64,000 bases of DNA from Pholiota molesta. Lineage: Eukaryota; Basidiomycota; Agaricomycetes; Agaricales; Strophariaceae. The position numbers were made by a program, and so were the translations under genes. Shown here in pieces: positions 1 through 10,103 of the stretch (position 1 is its first letter; each line of letters begins with the position of its first letter). A model generated the notes under the pieces. It worked only from the letters and a program-made list of their open reading frames with translations, was not told where the DNA came from and did not search any database. The stretch is taken from contig JACGCK010000025.1 in NCBI GenBank assembly GCA_014925825.1, forward strand, positions 310,001-374,000, given 5' to 3'.

Positions 1-571
1 CATGCCAGTTCAATAGATTATAAAACACAAGGGAGCTTACCGGTGAAAACTCGAGTGAAGTTCTCTACGGTCACTTCATAGCCACGATAATCAACTTCGA
101 TGTTGTCTCCATAAAGGTCAAGATGCTGTCCAGGACTAGCGTAAACGCTTCCTGGAACTTTGTTTCTTGAATTGCATGAGGCGTCGTCGGCGAGCATCAG
201 GATGATGTTCGAGTCAGGGATGCCTAGCCGCTTCACCGTTCTGTACCTGGAAATTTCGAGGTTATGAAGCCATTCCAGTACAGTGTGCAGCTGTACGTAC
301 ATTCCTAGAGCATTCGCCATATGCTAAAGCGGCGTTAGGTTCACTTCAGAGAAAGGGTTTCGTGACTGCGTACTCGGTAATTGAACCAATATCTCGATGA
401 ACAGACTAATACGGCCCAGTTATTCGTGTGCGTTGACCCGGTTCCATTCGTCGACGACCCGGGCCTTCCGAAGAATCTTCTGGCAGCATCTTCGGGAGTC
501 TGGCTTGAATGAGCGACCCAAGTCCAGCTTGAGAGCCATATGAGAATGTGGAGGAGAGAGGGCAAGATCAT
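1..571 (-). CDS. GPI8: GPI-anchor transamidase catalytic subunit Gpi8/PIG-K, 5' part, cut by window edge
   Basis: Catalytic cysteine-protease subunit of the ER GPI transamidase, which swaps the C-terminal signal of precursor proteins for a GPI anchor. Exons seen: 571-374, 323-301 and 246-41; the donor at 40 opens an intron that runs off the window. The ATG at 571 gives a hydrophobic signal peptide. A Ser/Thr/Gly linker follows, then the family core [66 protein letters not shown] and ENFTRVFTG. The catalytic His and Cys lie further downstream, outside the window. It is head-to-head with the F-box fragment at 647, only 75 bp away. Identification rests on near-continuous family identity and is secure; nothing looks broken in the visible part. 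Confidence 0.93.
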
Positions 572-646
572 TTTCGGGGTTCGGGTGGAGTTTCAAAGTT
601 ACTCTATTCAAAGTTAGCTGGTCAACATCGATGTTCACCGATTACG

Positions 647-880
647 ATGTCTTCCCAAGCAATTTCAACTTCAACGGAAAGCTTTTGCAACAAGCTCCCC
701 TATGAGGTTTTAGCGAAGATCTTTACCCATTGTTATGTAGGAACCAAAAGAGAAATCGGGAAGGAAACCGATGAATGTTGGCGAGAATATACCAGGAACC
801 AAATTTTGGAACAGGGAGACAGGGAGAACCTAGATAACGAATCTTTACACCGATCTGCGAAATTTAAGCTTAGCCAGTGA
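647..880 (+). pseudogene. F-box protein N-terminal fragment
   Basis: Open frame of 77 codons. Residues about 16-29 read KLPYEVLAKIFTHC, the start of a typical fungal F-box (LP.E.L..IF..C), the Skp1-binding part of SCF ubiquitin-ligase adaptors. After that the frame is charged and stops at 880. No substrate-binding domain follows in any frame before unrelated antisense fragments begin at 954. It may be a truncated gene, or a short F-box-only protein sharing a 75-bp intergenic region with GPI8. I favour a fragment because F-box proteins of this type normally run 400-600 residues. Confidence 0.5.
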
Positions 881-953
881 AAGGATTGTATATGATTGGT
901 AAGGGCTTACCTTTTGGGCAAGTTCCCTCTTCCCAACCAAACAATAATCATTT

Positions 954-1448
954 TCACAATTCAGCCGTCATTCCCTTGACTGCATTCACAACTTCTCGAA
1001 ATTTTGCCTCCCCTGCTGGTTCGAGTAAATTATACGCCCATCGGGCCTCGGGCGCCACGTCATTGACTACAAGCAAGTCGCGAGCGATTGCTGGCGGATG
1101 GAGGCTTTGAGTGGCTGCTTCGAACGAGTAAACACAAAATTGGGGCCCGAAAGCGCTGAGGCCATAGAGGGTTGCCGTCGGGATCGAGCTCGAAGCAAAT
1201 TCGCGGAACCTCTGGCGCATTTGTTCATCTGCGCTGCCACGGGCGGAGAGCAGCGTAAACGAACGGAAGGTCTTGACTTCCAAGAAGAAAATTGGCGATG
1301 ACAAACGATGAACTGGACGGTAATATCAAGTGATCCATCGATGCGTTTAAACTGTGGGGACACTTGGTAGTGTTCTGAGACCGGGAATAGATCGACAGGA
1401 AGGGAGTTGAAGGGCCCGTAGGAGTCGCTTTCATGCAGTAGAAACTTA
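954..1448 (-). pseudogene. Degenerate fragment of a fungal PD-(D/E)XK-nuclease-like protein
   Basis: Two overlapping frames carry one conserved-looking protein. The frame over about 1448-1306 reads LLHESDSYGPFNSLPVDLFP and then RIDGSLDITVQFIV. The frame over about 1304-954 continues SPIFFLEVKTF and ends VNDVAPEARWAYNLLEPAGE. The ID...(about 20)...ExK spacing (RIDGS, then FLEVKT) resembles the catalytic core of PD-(D/E)XK enzymes. That assignment is inference from motif only. The join needs a frameshift near 1305, and no in-frame start or full N-terminus is visible. The piece abuts the kinesin fragment at 1446-1634. I read it as a decayed copy of a dispersed fungal gene family. Confidence 0.4.
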
Positions 1449-1634
1449 TGGGAATTTGTATATTTCCCTGGGGTCTCTGGGATTGGCGACAGTAATGAAG
1501 CTGCCGCCGGAGCTCGAACGAGATGTGCCTCCTGTGTCATTGGAAAAGTGAACAATTTGCACAGAATCGTCGTCTAGTTCGCCGTCGAGTCTAGGCCTAA
1601 GACGAGCCGCAATCTTCACTTTTGCTGAGGCCAT
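1446..1634 (-). pseudogene. Kinesin motor N-terminal fragment
   Basis: The frame starts at ATG 1634 and stops after 62 codons. MASAKVKIAARLRPRLDGEL followed by ITVANPRDPREIYKFP matches the first beta strand and early loop of a kinesin motor domain (the I.V.ARIRP signature followed by YKF). The P-loop GQTGSGKT, switch I and switch II are absent. The sequence after the stop is the unrelated nuclease-like fragment on the same strand. It is therefore a 5' remnant or a partial duplication with its breakpoint near 1446. A short intron after YKFP was considered, but no kinesin-like continuation appears downstream. Confidence 0.55.
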
Positions 1635-2929
1635 GGTGGAGAGAGGGAAAGACAGCTTCTTGCCGTCGTGGTCGGAAGAGGCGGACCAAGTTGTTGAAAC
1701 CAAGGCGCGACTGACACGTGATCGTTATTGTTCCGTTACGGTCACTACTTTTTCAGCGTCACGGTGGCACTATGTAACGCATCGTCCCAACATCTTCCCA
1801 AGCACCTTCCTTCGCCCGACCTTCACCAATCTCAGAGAATCAGCAGAAATTCTGCCCTGATTAGGACTATAGCCTGGTTTAAAATGTGGAATAAATGGTG
1901 TCAAATGTCGACGACTACTCGGAAGCGGAATTAAAGGTTCGTCAAAATTCGTTGATCAGGCCTAGGATTGCATTGAAGGCGTTCATCATCGTACTCTTGG
2001 GGGTATCTTATGTACGCGGAGCTTACCAGACTATGCGAAGAAATTTTTTGACATTTCCATTTTTCTCTTTCTTCTTTATGCGCATTAAGCTGATCGTTTT
2101 CTATCTCAGATAAATCTATAAATTTCTGCGATACTTCTGTTTGCTGTTGGTAGCACCCGCTGCGATCTCCAGCTGCTCGACGTGTCTTCAACATTAAGTA
2201 TTCTGTGACGTGGACGGAAATCTCGTATACATCCCTCATTTAGATGTCGAGCAAAGCTCAGGGCCTCGTCGGCATTCAATATTCAACGCTCTCTCAGTTC
2301 GCTTTTCGGGATGCTTGGAAATTAATAACGTCCTCGCAAGCTGGAGCCTGAGGGTATCTCAATGTTTACAATGTAGTGACATTCAAATATTCCCTGCACT
2401 TTTATCACTATATAATTTTTGGTTGACATCCATTGTTGAGCTCCGATGCACCGCTGGGTTTGGGAAGCGGGAAGATTCTGCTGCATTTCGTCGACTTTCA
2501 GGCTTCAAAGACAGTGATAATGGGCATTTGAAATAACCACGGTCGCTACTGAACATTCTAATGACTATCAAAGTTAATTCAATGGAGAACCCGTATTCAC
2601 ATAATCCCACCGCTCTCTTGGGGCGATTTTAGTGACGCCATTCTAAGGCAGGGACAGAGGGATTGCCTTGCGAGTTTTGGTCATCGGCTTCGTTGTTGAG
2701 GGTGCTGATAACACGGAAGCCAATCCAGAAAAAATACGTCGGGCTCTGTGAATAACCGCAGTCAATTCATAGAACCGCCGTCAATGATCAGTAAGGCTGA
2801 ACAAAATATACCAATAAAAAAGGCATACCCTAGGAATAGACAACCCTTCAGTAGATCCTCTGTGCCCAGTCAGATCACTTGGCGACTCAAAGGTCCCCAT
2901 CTTGATTATCCGAATTTCTAGAGCCTGCA
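1635..2929. other. No supported gene
   Basis: Only short unrelated open frames are present. The longest, 2210-2536 plus, has no recognisable motif. I see no tRNA, repeat array or transposon end here. Confidence 0.5.
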
Positions 2930-3922
2930 TCATGGCCTTCGTTTTAGTCGTCTGGACAAAAGATATCGACGAAAAGATATACCTTGTTGAAACCCCCGAA
3001 AAACAACTCTCTTAAATAAACCTATACCCGCAGCTAGATTTATCTGTGAAGCCCGTAGCTCAGCCAATTGAGTTTTTTGGGCTTGTATTGAAATCTGCAC
3101 TGAGTCTAAAGAAGCCCGTATTGATGCCAGCATTTCCATCAAGTCACTTATTATTTGAATTTCTTGAGCCTGCGTTGAGGCCAGCAAGGCCTTCGACCCA
3201 TTCTTCGGAAATTTTATGCCCTCCTCTATAGCCTGCGGCTGCTTCATTGTGATGTGCCCACCCTTTAGTGCAATCTAAAGTCGTTGAAAGTTAGATTATA
3301 GTCCTTATAAATTGAAGATTCAGAAACCTCAGAGTTATTCAAGCCAATTCCACAATTTGAGGGTTCAGCTATAGATTTTCCATGAGCGAATGCTATATGA
3401 AATCTTTCAATAACATACTTATAGTATGAAGCAGATATGATAACGTACCTGTAGTACTGCCAACGCTCTTCGCCTCCAACTTTCCCCTTCTCCCTCCCTT
3501 TGTCTTTTTTGCTCCGCCTTCATAAGAAAGAAACAAGGAAACGCAGCAGGAACATCAATCGTCATTCATTAAAGGAAGAATAGAGTACTTACCATGTCGT
3601 CGCTGTTCCCGAGACCTGCAGCAGGTATGCGTATCTCTTCTCTGCATTCAGGACGGCGTAGTTGTCGAACTGGCTTCAGAAAATCTGCACGGTGGTGGGA
3701 AGTTCTCAAGCAAGTCAGCGCGTCAAATTATTCGAACTTAAGTAAATTGTAAGTCCATGTTTGGTTGATGCAAATTCCGGATGCTGACTCCTTCGTCGAC
3801 GTCGGTTCCGCTAGAGTGCGGGTGCGAGTATGGAAGGCCACGATAATTGAGTAAGGAGCGAAGATACAGAAGTCGTCATTCGTGTCCATGTCTTTATCCA
3901 TTGGGTTCCTATACTCATGCAT
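2930..3922 (-). CDS. Possible small multi-exon protein, unrecognised
   Basis: Weakly supported. On the minus strand, coding-like blocks are joined by plausible introns. One block around 3675-3595 reads FDNYAVLNAEKRYAYLLQV and ends at a good donor (GTAAGT at 3594). The next, about 3520-3452, ends GGEERWQYYR at a GTACGT donor. A third block from about 3247 has a heptad-like stretch (residues such as IIS.L.EMLASIRASLDSVQI) that could be a short coiled coil. A start at 3922 is possible, but the frame between 3922 and 3728 is not convincingly joined to the rest. No family recognised. It could equally be a decayed gene. Confidence 0.25.
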
Positions 3923-4436
3923 TACACAGAGGGCTTCACTATCAGCGCTTCAGTACTGGCAAGAATGCAATATCCTTCCCATGTGTTCGGATTTACTTTG
4001 TCCACTGCTACTTTCTTAGTGTCATCGAGGAAGAGCCTTCAAGTCTGATAGACGGCTGGGTTTGAGTAGCCTACAAATGGAATGCAGGAAGAATTTGTTG
4101 ATTTTAGAGGATAATAAAATAGGCATGTGGAATATCATATATCATATATCATAGTTCTAATGTTTATGTACACTGAGGAACCTTTGTTTATCGTCATCGC
4201 ATTAGAAGTCGACAAATGTCAAAGGGGAACATTTGAGAGGCGCTATTGTCATTCCTGTGTACATGTCTGTCCAATTTAACTTGCTGAAATCGCCTACACC
4301 TTCATTCGACCAATAGGCAAGGTTGCTGCTTACATTCATGTTCACAATTCGGCGAGCGGATACACTAGAATACATACAACGCAGTACAGCGACGGTAATG
4401 CTGCAGGAGAACTATAAATAATAAATAACTTCAAGA
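3923..4436. other. Intergenic, with a short ATATCAT repeat
   Basis: No coding signal. A 7-bp unit ATATCAT is repeated three times at about 4131-4152. Confidence 0.6.
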
Positions 4437-5708
4437 TCACTGATTAAAGGCATGCACTTTGAAGTTGAAATGAAACATCGATAAGTTGAACAACCTCCCC
4501 AAAGCCTTCCGCATCTGCTTCTTAAACACCGTGACCGAGTTCTCCCTCCGCCCGTTCCACATCCGCACTTTCTCGTGCACCGTCAGGTCCAACGTCACGC
4601 GGCGCAGCGCGCCGTACTCAAGCCGGAACAGCGCGACGCCAACCGCGCCCAAATCGTATTATATCCGCCGAGCTCCGCGACGTCGCTCGGGAAGGCGTGG
4701 TGCGGGAAGAGGATGGAGAGCTCGAGGACGGCCAGGGGGCTCGGGTGCGTCGCGGACTCGAGCACCTCGCAGAAGCCGGCCAGGTCGCGCCCGACTTTGC
4801 CGTACGACAGGCGGACGGCGAGCTTCTTTAACGAAGGCAGCTGGCCCAGGTCGAGGGGCCCTGGAAAGCTCACGCCATCGCGCGCCTGCGGGTCTGCCAA
4901 TTCTATCGAATAAGGTTACGCTGCTTCGGGGCGGCGGAAGTGGGGGCAGGGGGTTAGGCGTACCTTCCAGCAGCGCCATTTGATGAATTTGAGCTTTTGC
5001 GAGTGGGCTTTCATCAACTCCCACGCTGATTCAGTGTTAGCCAGAGATACGGTGCGCACGTTCAGGTAGCACAGCTGCGATTCGGGGTATTGAGTGGTAT
5101 ATAGGCCGGTGGTAACGTTATTGAGGTATAGGTATCGCGCTGATATGCCTATCACGGAGCTCGGGATACCCCCGATATTGGATAAAGTTAAACTTTGAGA
5201 AGGGGTTGGCTGAAGAGCTTCTCCAGCGACGTGGCAGCTGTACGTTGAGGAGCCGCCATTGCAGGAATCCCACTTCGCAGCCAAACGTGCACTCTCGCAC
5301 ATTTGTTAGCTTTTGATCAAGCGCGGTAAGGACGGCTGCTGCGTTATCCACTGCGAATCGTACACCGGGTACGAGTCGAGCACTTCAAACCTCTTTATGT
5401 CTTTGACAATATCGGGGTCACGTTTGATGGTATCGCAGAGACCTGTATGCGACGGGCTACGTCGTGGATCAGAATAGGATTGGGACTGCCGCGCAATTTT
5501 AGGGTAATAGAAAAGAAGAGGAGCTTGCGTGCAGGGCGCAGGTGCTGCTGGGAAATAAGAGAGCAGGCGCCAGAGTAACCCAGTCTCTATCGGCCATAAG
5601 ATAATCAAAAATGAGTGACATGAGTTCTGGAGGGAGAATGGGCCGCCGAACGGGATCCAGAGAAGATTCGACCAGTGAAGCCATGAAAGGAAGGATACGC
5701 GCACGCAA
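4437..5708 (-). pseudogene. Degenerate F-box/LRR-type gene
   Basis: The order of blocks on the minus strand is that of an Agaricomycete F-box protein. An F-box RRPILPPELMSLIFDYLM lies at 5708-5499. Then come VKDIKRFEVLDSYPVYDSQW (to about 5340), AAVLTALDQKLTNVRECTFG (from about 5350) and LTLSNIGGIPSSVIGISARY (about 5180). A good intron follows (GTACGC...GATAG, about 4968-4903), then PSLKKLAVRLSYGKVGRDL (about 4830) and the end FRLEYGALRRVTLDLTVHEK (about 4600-4437). These blocks fall in at least four successive frames, so the gene needs several frameshifts, and part of the post-F-box segment is missing. I call it a pseudogene. The 3' half is notably GC-rich compared with its surroundings. Confidence 0.65.
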
Positions 5709-6355
5709 TTCGCGCGGCTCGCTTCTTATGGTCCCTTTATTTGGCTATATTTTATCCTGATGACTTGGCTTTTGATCCTGAAAGTTCGGCAGAAAATTTG
5801 GCAGAATCAACAATCACCAGTGCGGCAGCAGAAATAGAGGGAGTAAAAAAGCGAATCAACCAGTTCCATATCAGAGCCATTAAGAAAATGCATGCCACAG
5901 CATAAAGAAATCAGATAGAGTCTAGGACAAGGTGTGAGTCATCAGGAATTCTGAAAAGCCTGCGAAGTTTCGTCGAAGAATGAGTGATTCGTGAGTGATG
6001 TCGTATCGTCCTATGAACAAAAAGAATCCTCGCGGCAAGATGCCCATCAAGAGTGGCGGATATGTAGATGAGAGCCCTTGCGATTGTACAAAGTATGTGA
6101 GCTGTACGTGTGGATGTTTGCGGGGTGTCCAAGGTGGTGAAGCAAATCCTTCTGAGAGTGCTGACTAATCTGCGTTTCTTCAATTTTAGACTCCGATTCA
6201 ACATTATTCTGCAATGCCCGACGCGCCTCGAGCTCATCATTGCCCACGACGTCGAACACCACCCGACTATTCCGTGCCGAAATTTGCAGATATAATCTGT
6301 GACGATATCCCGGTAGAGAACCAGCCGATTCAACTCCCAGAAGCCTCGGTCCAAG
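5709..6355. other. Intergenic, upstream of SMD1
   Basis: No recognisable gene. Minus-strand open frames at 5911-6354 have no domain-like features. This stretch must hold the SMD1 promoter, but no clear TATA box is visible. Confidence 0.5.
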
Positions 6356-7025
6356 ATGAAGCTCGTTCGGTGAGTTTGATCCTTTCTTTTCTTTGCGTTG
6401 CGTTTTCTTCAGATCACTTCTGCATGGTCATCGCACATTCTGGTACCGTTTGGATAAGAGATACCCGATGAACCCGCTTAAATTGTGGTGATGCATCCAT
6501 ATCCAACGCTTTAGCGCCCATATGCGAACGGCCTGCAAACAACCCGCAACCGCAATCGCGACCTTCAATCTACAGCAACCTGTGCTAACTCGCGAATTAC
6601 AGGTTCCTGATGAAGCTGAACAATGAGACGGTGACAATCGAGCTCAAGAATGGATCAGTCGTGCATGGAACCATCACCGGTGCGTCCCCCTACTCCGTAC
6701 ACCGATGTCTTTTTCGCTGATGGCTCGCTCCTGCAGGCGTCGATATGCAGATGAACACCTACCTCAAGACCGTGAAGATGACAACACGGAACCGGGATCC
6801 ATATCGCTCGACACGCTATCAATCCGCGGCAACAACGTCCGTTACTTCATCCTCCCCGACGCACTCCCTCTAGACACGCTCCTTGTCGACGACGCACCCA
6901 AGCCCAAGGGCCGCAAGAAGGACGACGCCAGGGGCCGCGGCAGGGGACGGGGGCTCCCCGAGCGCGGTGGGCGCGGACGCGGCGGAGGCAGAGGCGGAGG
7001 CCGTGGACGCGGACGGGGATTCTGA
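6356..7025 (+). CDS. SMD1: Small nuclear ribonucleoprotein Sm D1, with one apparent single-base deletion
   Basis: Core spliceosomal Sm protein that joins the seven-membered ring on U1, U2, U4 and U5 snRNAs. Exons: 6356-6369, 6603-6679 and 6737-7025. The first exon is only 14 nt (MKLV plus 2 nt). Sm1 motif: [20 protein letters not shown], then [20 protein letters not shown]. Sm2 motif: [19 protein letters not shown]. The C-terminus is the expected RG-rich tail ([20 protein letters not shown]) that is arginine-methylated in the family. The frame breaks between NRDP and SLDTL (GATCC/ATATCG at about 6796-6804). One extra base restores the invariant RDP-x-SLD order. Because the gene is essential and otherwise intact, I take this as a consensus error rather than a pseudogene. 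Confidence 0.9.
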
Positions 7026-7878
7026 GTGTAACAAATTCGACATTGGCTACTCCCCCTCGACACTCCAGCGACGAGGGGATGATTCTGCAAAAAATGATGG
7101 GTCGGGCATAGGGTCACACAAAATCTTGGACTCTGAAAGGAAGGGTACCATCCATCACGTTTACTCCTGTACCCTTCATGCGATACCATCTTTCATGGTG
7201 CTCGTGTTGGCTGTGATTTTTTGTTAATTTGTGTTTCTAATGACCACTTTGTACTTTGTATAGCTGCTGAGGTTAACTCGTCGACATCGTCAATTTTTTC
7301 TGTTCAGAAGGTATATTTCGAATTTTGTTTTGGGGAACGATAACTCTTCACCTTCGGGCCGAAGCATCGAGCTGAAGGATTTGGTTCACAATGCACGCCA
7401 GAAGGCCATAAATTCGTCAACGAACAGCTTGGATATGTTCCCAATCTTGGACCATTTGCAGGTAGATATCTTCAGCGTGTGGTGATTTTGAGCTAAAAAA
7501 TGCCGGCGCGCCTTCATCTATAGCGTACCCAGATTGGCATCCCAGCAGTTTAAGAGCATCTATATTTCGCAGCACAATTGCGTATTCACGATAGTATGTA
7601 TCGCCTTGTATTCTTTACGCCACTCAGTGGACAGGTTGCCAACAAGGATGAGCAAAAGACGAAAGTCCGACAAAATTTATGTGCCACTCAGCCTGCCGAC
7701 ATATGTCATACAATTCAAAGTAAGTATTTGAACAGGATATCAAAGGGAACAAGCTCTAGGTCAAGGGATAAAAGAGGGGTACCTGTCGCAGGGATATACA
7801 TGCAAGTTCAAGTGTCTGAAAGTCACAATCATCGCTTATAAGTACTTAGGTGGAAACAGGACATGCCCAACGATGGAT
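7026..7878. other. Intergenic, 3' of SMD1
   Basis: No supported coding region. It separates SMD1 from the 3' end of the first copy of the tandem small-gene family; the two genes converge. Confidence 0.5.
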
Positions 7879-8323
7879 CTATTCCCTAATCCAATGCCAC
7901 CCAGGTGCGTCTTTGAAACCTTCCTCTGCTAGAGCATCAGCTATTTTCTTTAGCTCTTCCTCCTTCGGAATGAACTCGTCATTAGGTTTCGTGCACGCCA
8001 CCAACGCCATAACTAGCACGCTTCGGGGCCAAGTGACCATGATTGTCACTTGTTTCCCCGGCCACGCGGCCTCGCAGATGGTTTTGAGGTATGCGAATAG
8101 GACATTTGAGGGAATTGTCTCAACGTATCGTTGTTTCTTTGCCTTCAGCCTTTCAAGGCACTCATACAGCTGGTCGTCAGCAAGGGGAAAGCCGTACACG
8201 GTAGCGCGATAGTCGGGGAGCTTGCGCGCCGTGCGGAAAGAAATAAGTTGGCCGGGTCGTTTGCCTAAGAATTCAATTAGTTGAAGAGTAACGGAAATGA
8301 ATACGGAAATATTGCGTACTCAT
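7879..8323 (-). CDS. Tandem small gene copy A, unknown 129-aa protein
   Basis: Two exons: 8323-8320 (ATGA, 4 nt) and 8264-7879. The join gives MSKRPGQLISFRTARKLPDY with phases closing to 129 codons plus TAG. Nearly the same structure recurs in copies B and C, which supports the tiny first exon. The protein has no signal peptide, membrane segment or domain I recognise. Distinctive pieces are RATVYGFPL, AWPGKQVTIMVTWP, LVACTKPN, FIPKEE and the C-terminal PGWHWIRE. The intron is 55 nt with a GTACGC donor and TTAG acceptor. It is closest in sequence to copy C, including the N-terminus, so B is the more diverged copy. Function unknown; probably lineage-specific. Confidence 0.75.
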
Positions 8324-8373
8324 GGTAGTTTTCAAGAGAGTTCAATTGAAGTGCAACGACATCGATTCACGTG
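8320..8373 (-). promoter_or_regulatory. E-box CACGTG 45 bp upstream of copy A start
   Basis: Palindromic CACGTG at 8368-8373, followed on the plus strand by GGC. It lies 45 bp upstream of the copy A ATG. The same motif precedes copies B and C, suggesting a shared bHLH-type control site; the factor is unknown. Confidence 0.4.
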
Positions 8374-8591
8374 GCTACACAGTAATTCGCTCTCCATGTC
8401 ATTGTTGGAGCCTAAAACACATATGGCCAGATGTATTATTTCAAATATAAGTATCGAAGAACTGATAGCAAACAGAATATATGTACACTAAACAATTTTG
8501 TAAAGATGGGTCCTTGAAGAAGCTGTATAAGACCGCACAACGACATTTACAAGGATTTTCAACTTGGAAGTCGGAGGTTGGAAAGTACGAC

Positions 8592-9036
8592 CTATTCCCT
8601 AATCCAATGCCACCCCGGAGCGTCTGTAAAACCCTCCTCTGCTAGAACATCGGCTACTTTTTTTAGGTCTTCTTCCTTCGGAATGAAGTCGGCATTAGGC
8701 TTGGTGCACGCCACCAACGCCATAACTAGCATGCCTCGGGGCCAAGTGACCATGATCGTCATGTCCTGCGTCGGCCACGCAGCCTTGCAGATCCTTTCGA
8801 GGTATCCGTATAGTACACGGAATGGAAGTTCCTCGATGTATTTAAGTTTTTGGACCTTCAGCCTTTCAAGGCATTCACGCAGCTGCTCGTCAGGAAGGGG
8901 AAAGCCATACACCGTAGCGCGATAGTCAGGGAGCTTGCGCGCCGTGCGGTAGGAGATAAGTCTCCCGTTTTCCTTGTCTGCATCTTCTGTTAGTCAGGGA
9001 GTGGGGAAAATAAAAGAGAAAATATTGCGTACTCAT
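8592..9036 (-). CDS. Tandem small gene copy B, unknown 132-aa protein
   Basis: Two exons: 9036-9033 (ATGA) and 8986-8592. The phases close to 132 codons plus TAG. It shares RLISYRTARKLPDYRATVYG, the TIMVTWPRGMLVMALVACTK block and the GWHWIRE end with copies A and C. The N-terminus differs: MKDADKENG here, where A and C have MSKRPGQ. The intron is 46 nt, again starting GTACGC directly after the 4-nt exon. A copy-specific segment (RVLYGYLERICKAAWPTQDM) shows more divergence than between A and C, so B separated earlier or evolves faster. No known domain. Confidence 0.75.
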
Positions 9037-9080
9037 GATAGTCGTCGGGAGAGTGGAGAAGTTGAAGTTCAAATATGATG

Positions 9081-9086
9081 CACGTG
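9081..9086. promoter_or_regulatory. E-box CACGTG 45 bp upstream of copy B start
   Basis: CACGTGGCTGCAT on the plus strand, at the same 45-bp distance from the ATG as in copy A. Conservation of both motif and spacing within otherwise diverged upstream sequence is the evidence. Confidence 0.4.
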
Positions 9087-9234
9087 GCTGCATACCTAAA
9101 TATCGCGTAAGTAGAAGCGCGTCACTTTTGCGTCGCTCTATGTATTGAGGCAATTATAGCAAACGGAATATAAGTACACTCAGCAATGCTGTAAAGATGA
9201 GTAGGAATTGGAGGAATAGGTTACAAGTTACGAT

Positions 9235-9673
9235 CTATTCCCTAATCCAATGCCACCCCGGCTCTTCTTTGAAACCCTCCTCTGCTAGAACGTCGGCTAC
9301 TTTCTTTAGGTCTTCTTCCTTCGGAATGAAGTCATCATTGGGTTTGGTGCACGCCACCAACGCCATAACTAACATGCCTCGGGGCCAAGTGACCATGATT
9401 GTCACTTGTTTCCCCGGCCACGCGGCCTCGCAGATGGTTTTGAGGTATGCGAATAGGACATTTGAAGGCATTGTCTCAACATATCGTTGTTTCTTTGCCT
9501 TCAACCTTTCAAGGCACTCATACAGCTGGTCGTCAGGAAGGGGAAAGCCATACACGGTAGCGCGATAGTCGGGGAGCTTGCGCGCCGTGCGGAAAGAAAT
9601 AAGTTGGCCGGGTCGTTTGCCTAAGCCGTCAGTTAGTTGGAGAGTAACGGATAAGAAAACATTGCGTACTCAT
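9235..9673 (-). CDS. Tandem small gene copy C, unknown 129-aa protein
   Basis: Two exons: 9673-9670 (ATGA) and 9620-9235; 129 codons plus TAG. The N-terminus MSKRPGQLISFRTARK is identical to copy A. The body differs from A at a few residues (MPSN for IPSN, PRGM for PRSV, KEEPGW for KDAPGW). The intron is 49 nt with the same GTACGC donor. The three copies lie head-to-tail at about 0.65-0.7 kb spacing on one strand, so they arose by tandem duplication. Parts of their 5' flanks are duplicated too (for example around 8450-8480 and 9150-9180). An E-box CACGTG at 9760-9765 lies 87 bp upstream. Confidence 0.75.
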
Positions 9674-10103
9674 GCTAGTTTATTGAAGATGTTCGAGCAC
9701 TGAGCACAAGCAAGGCTCCAGTCAAGAGTATTCACAAACGACGCAGTCGATTCACGATTCACGTGGCCGCATAAGTACGTACCAAAATCGCATCGCGGCG
9801 CGCTCTACATTAGAGTCTAAAGTATTGCCTGTCGCATCCACTGCCATGCTGAAGAGGTGATGCTACTTAACGACACCGAAAGTGTAGTTGTAAGTGCACT
9901 AGGATTCTCATGCTCTTCTACGCTTTGCTCAGTATTCAATCAAAGGAGGAAAGTCAAAGATTGCAGAAATTGACAGTCTGACACATAAGCTAAAAGAGCT
10001 TAAGTAGTACTAAACGACGTCAACTCTAAAGCTAGCGCTAACTTGAAGAGTCCGTAGCAGATGCATCGAAGGAGCAATCCCCCCATCAAAGTCATCAACC
10101 GCC
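9674..10103. other. Intergenic, upstream of copy C
   Basis: Holds the CACGTG motif at 9760-9765 in the context CACGTGGCCGCAT, matching the motif upstream of copies A and B. Otherwise AT-rich with no coding signal. Confidence 0.5.

Noticed and set aside
4131..4152. ATATCAT repeat as a possible centromeric or CRISPR-like array
   Set aside because: Only three short units; a simple microsatellite. CRISPR arrays are not expected in a fungal nuclear genome.
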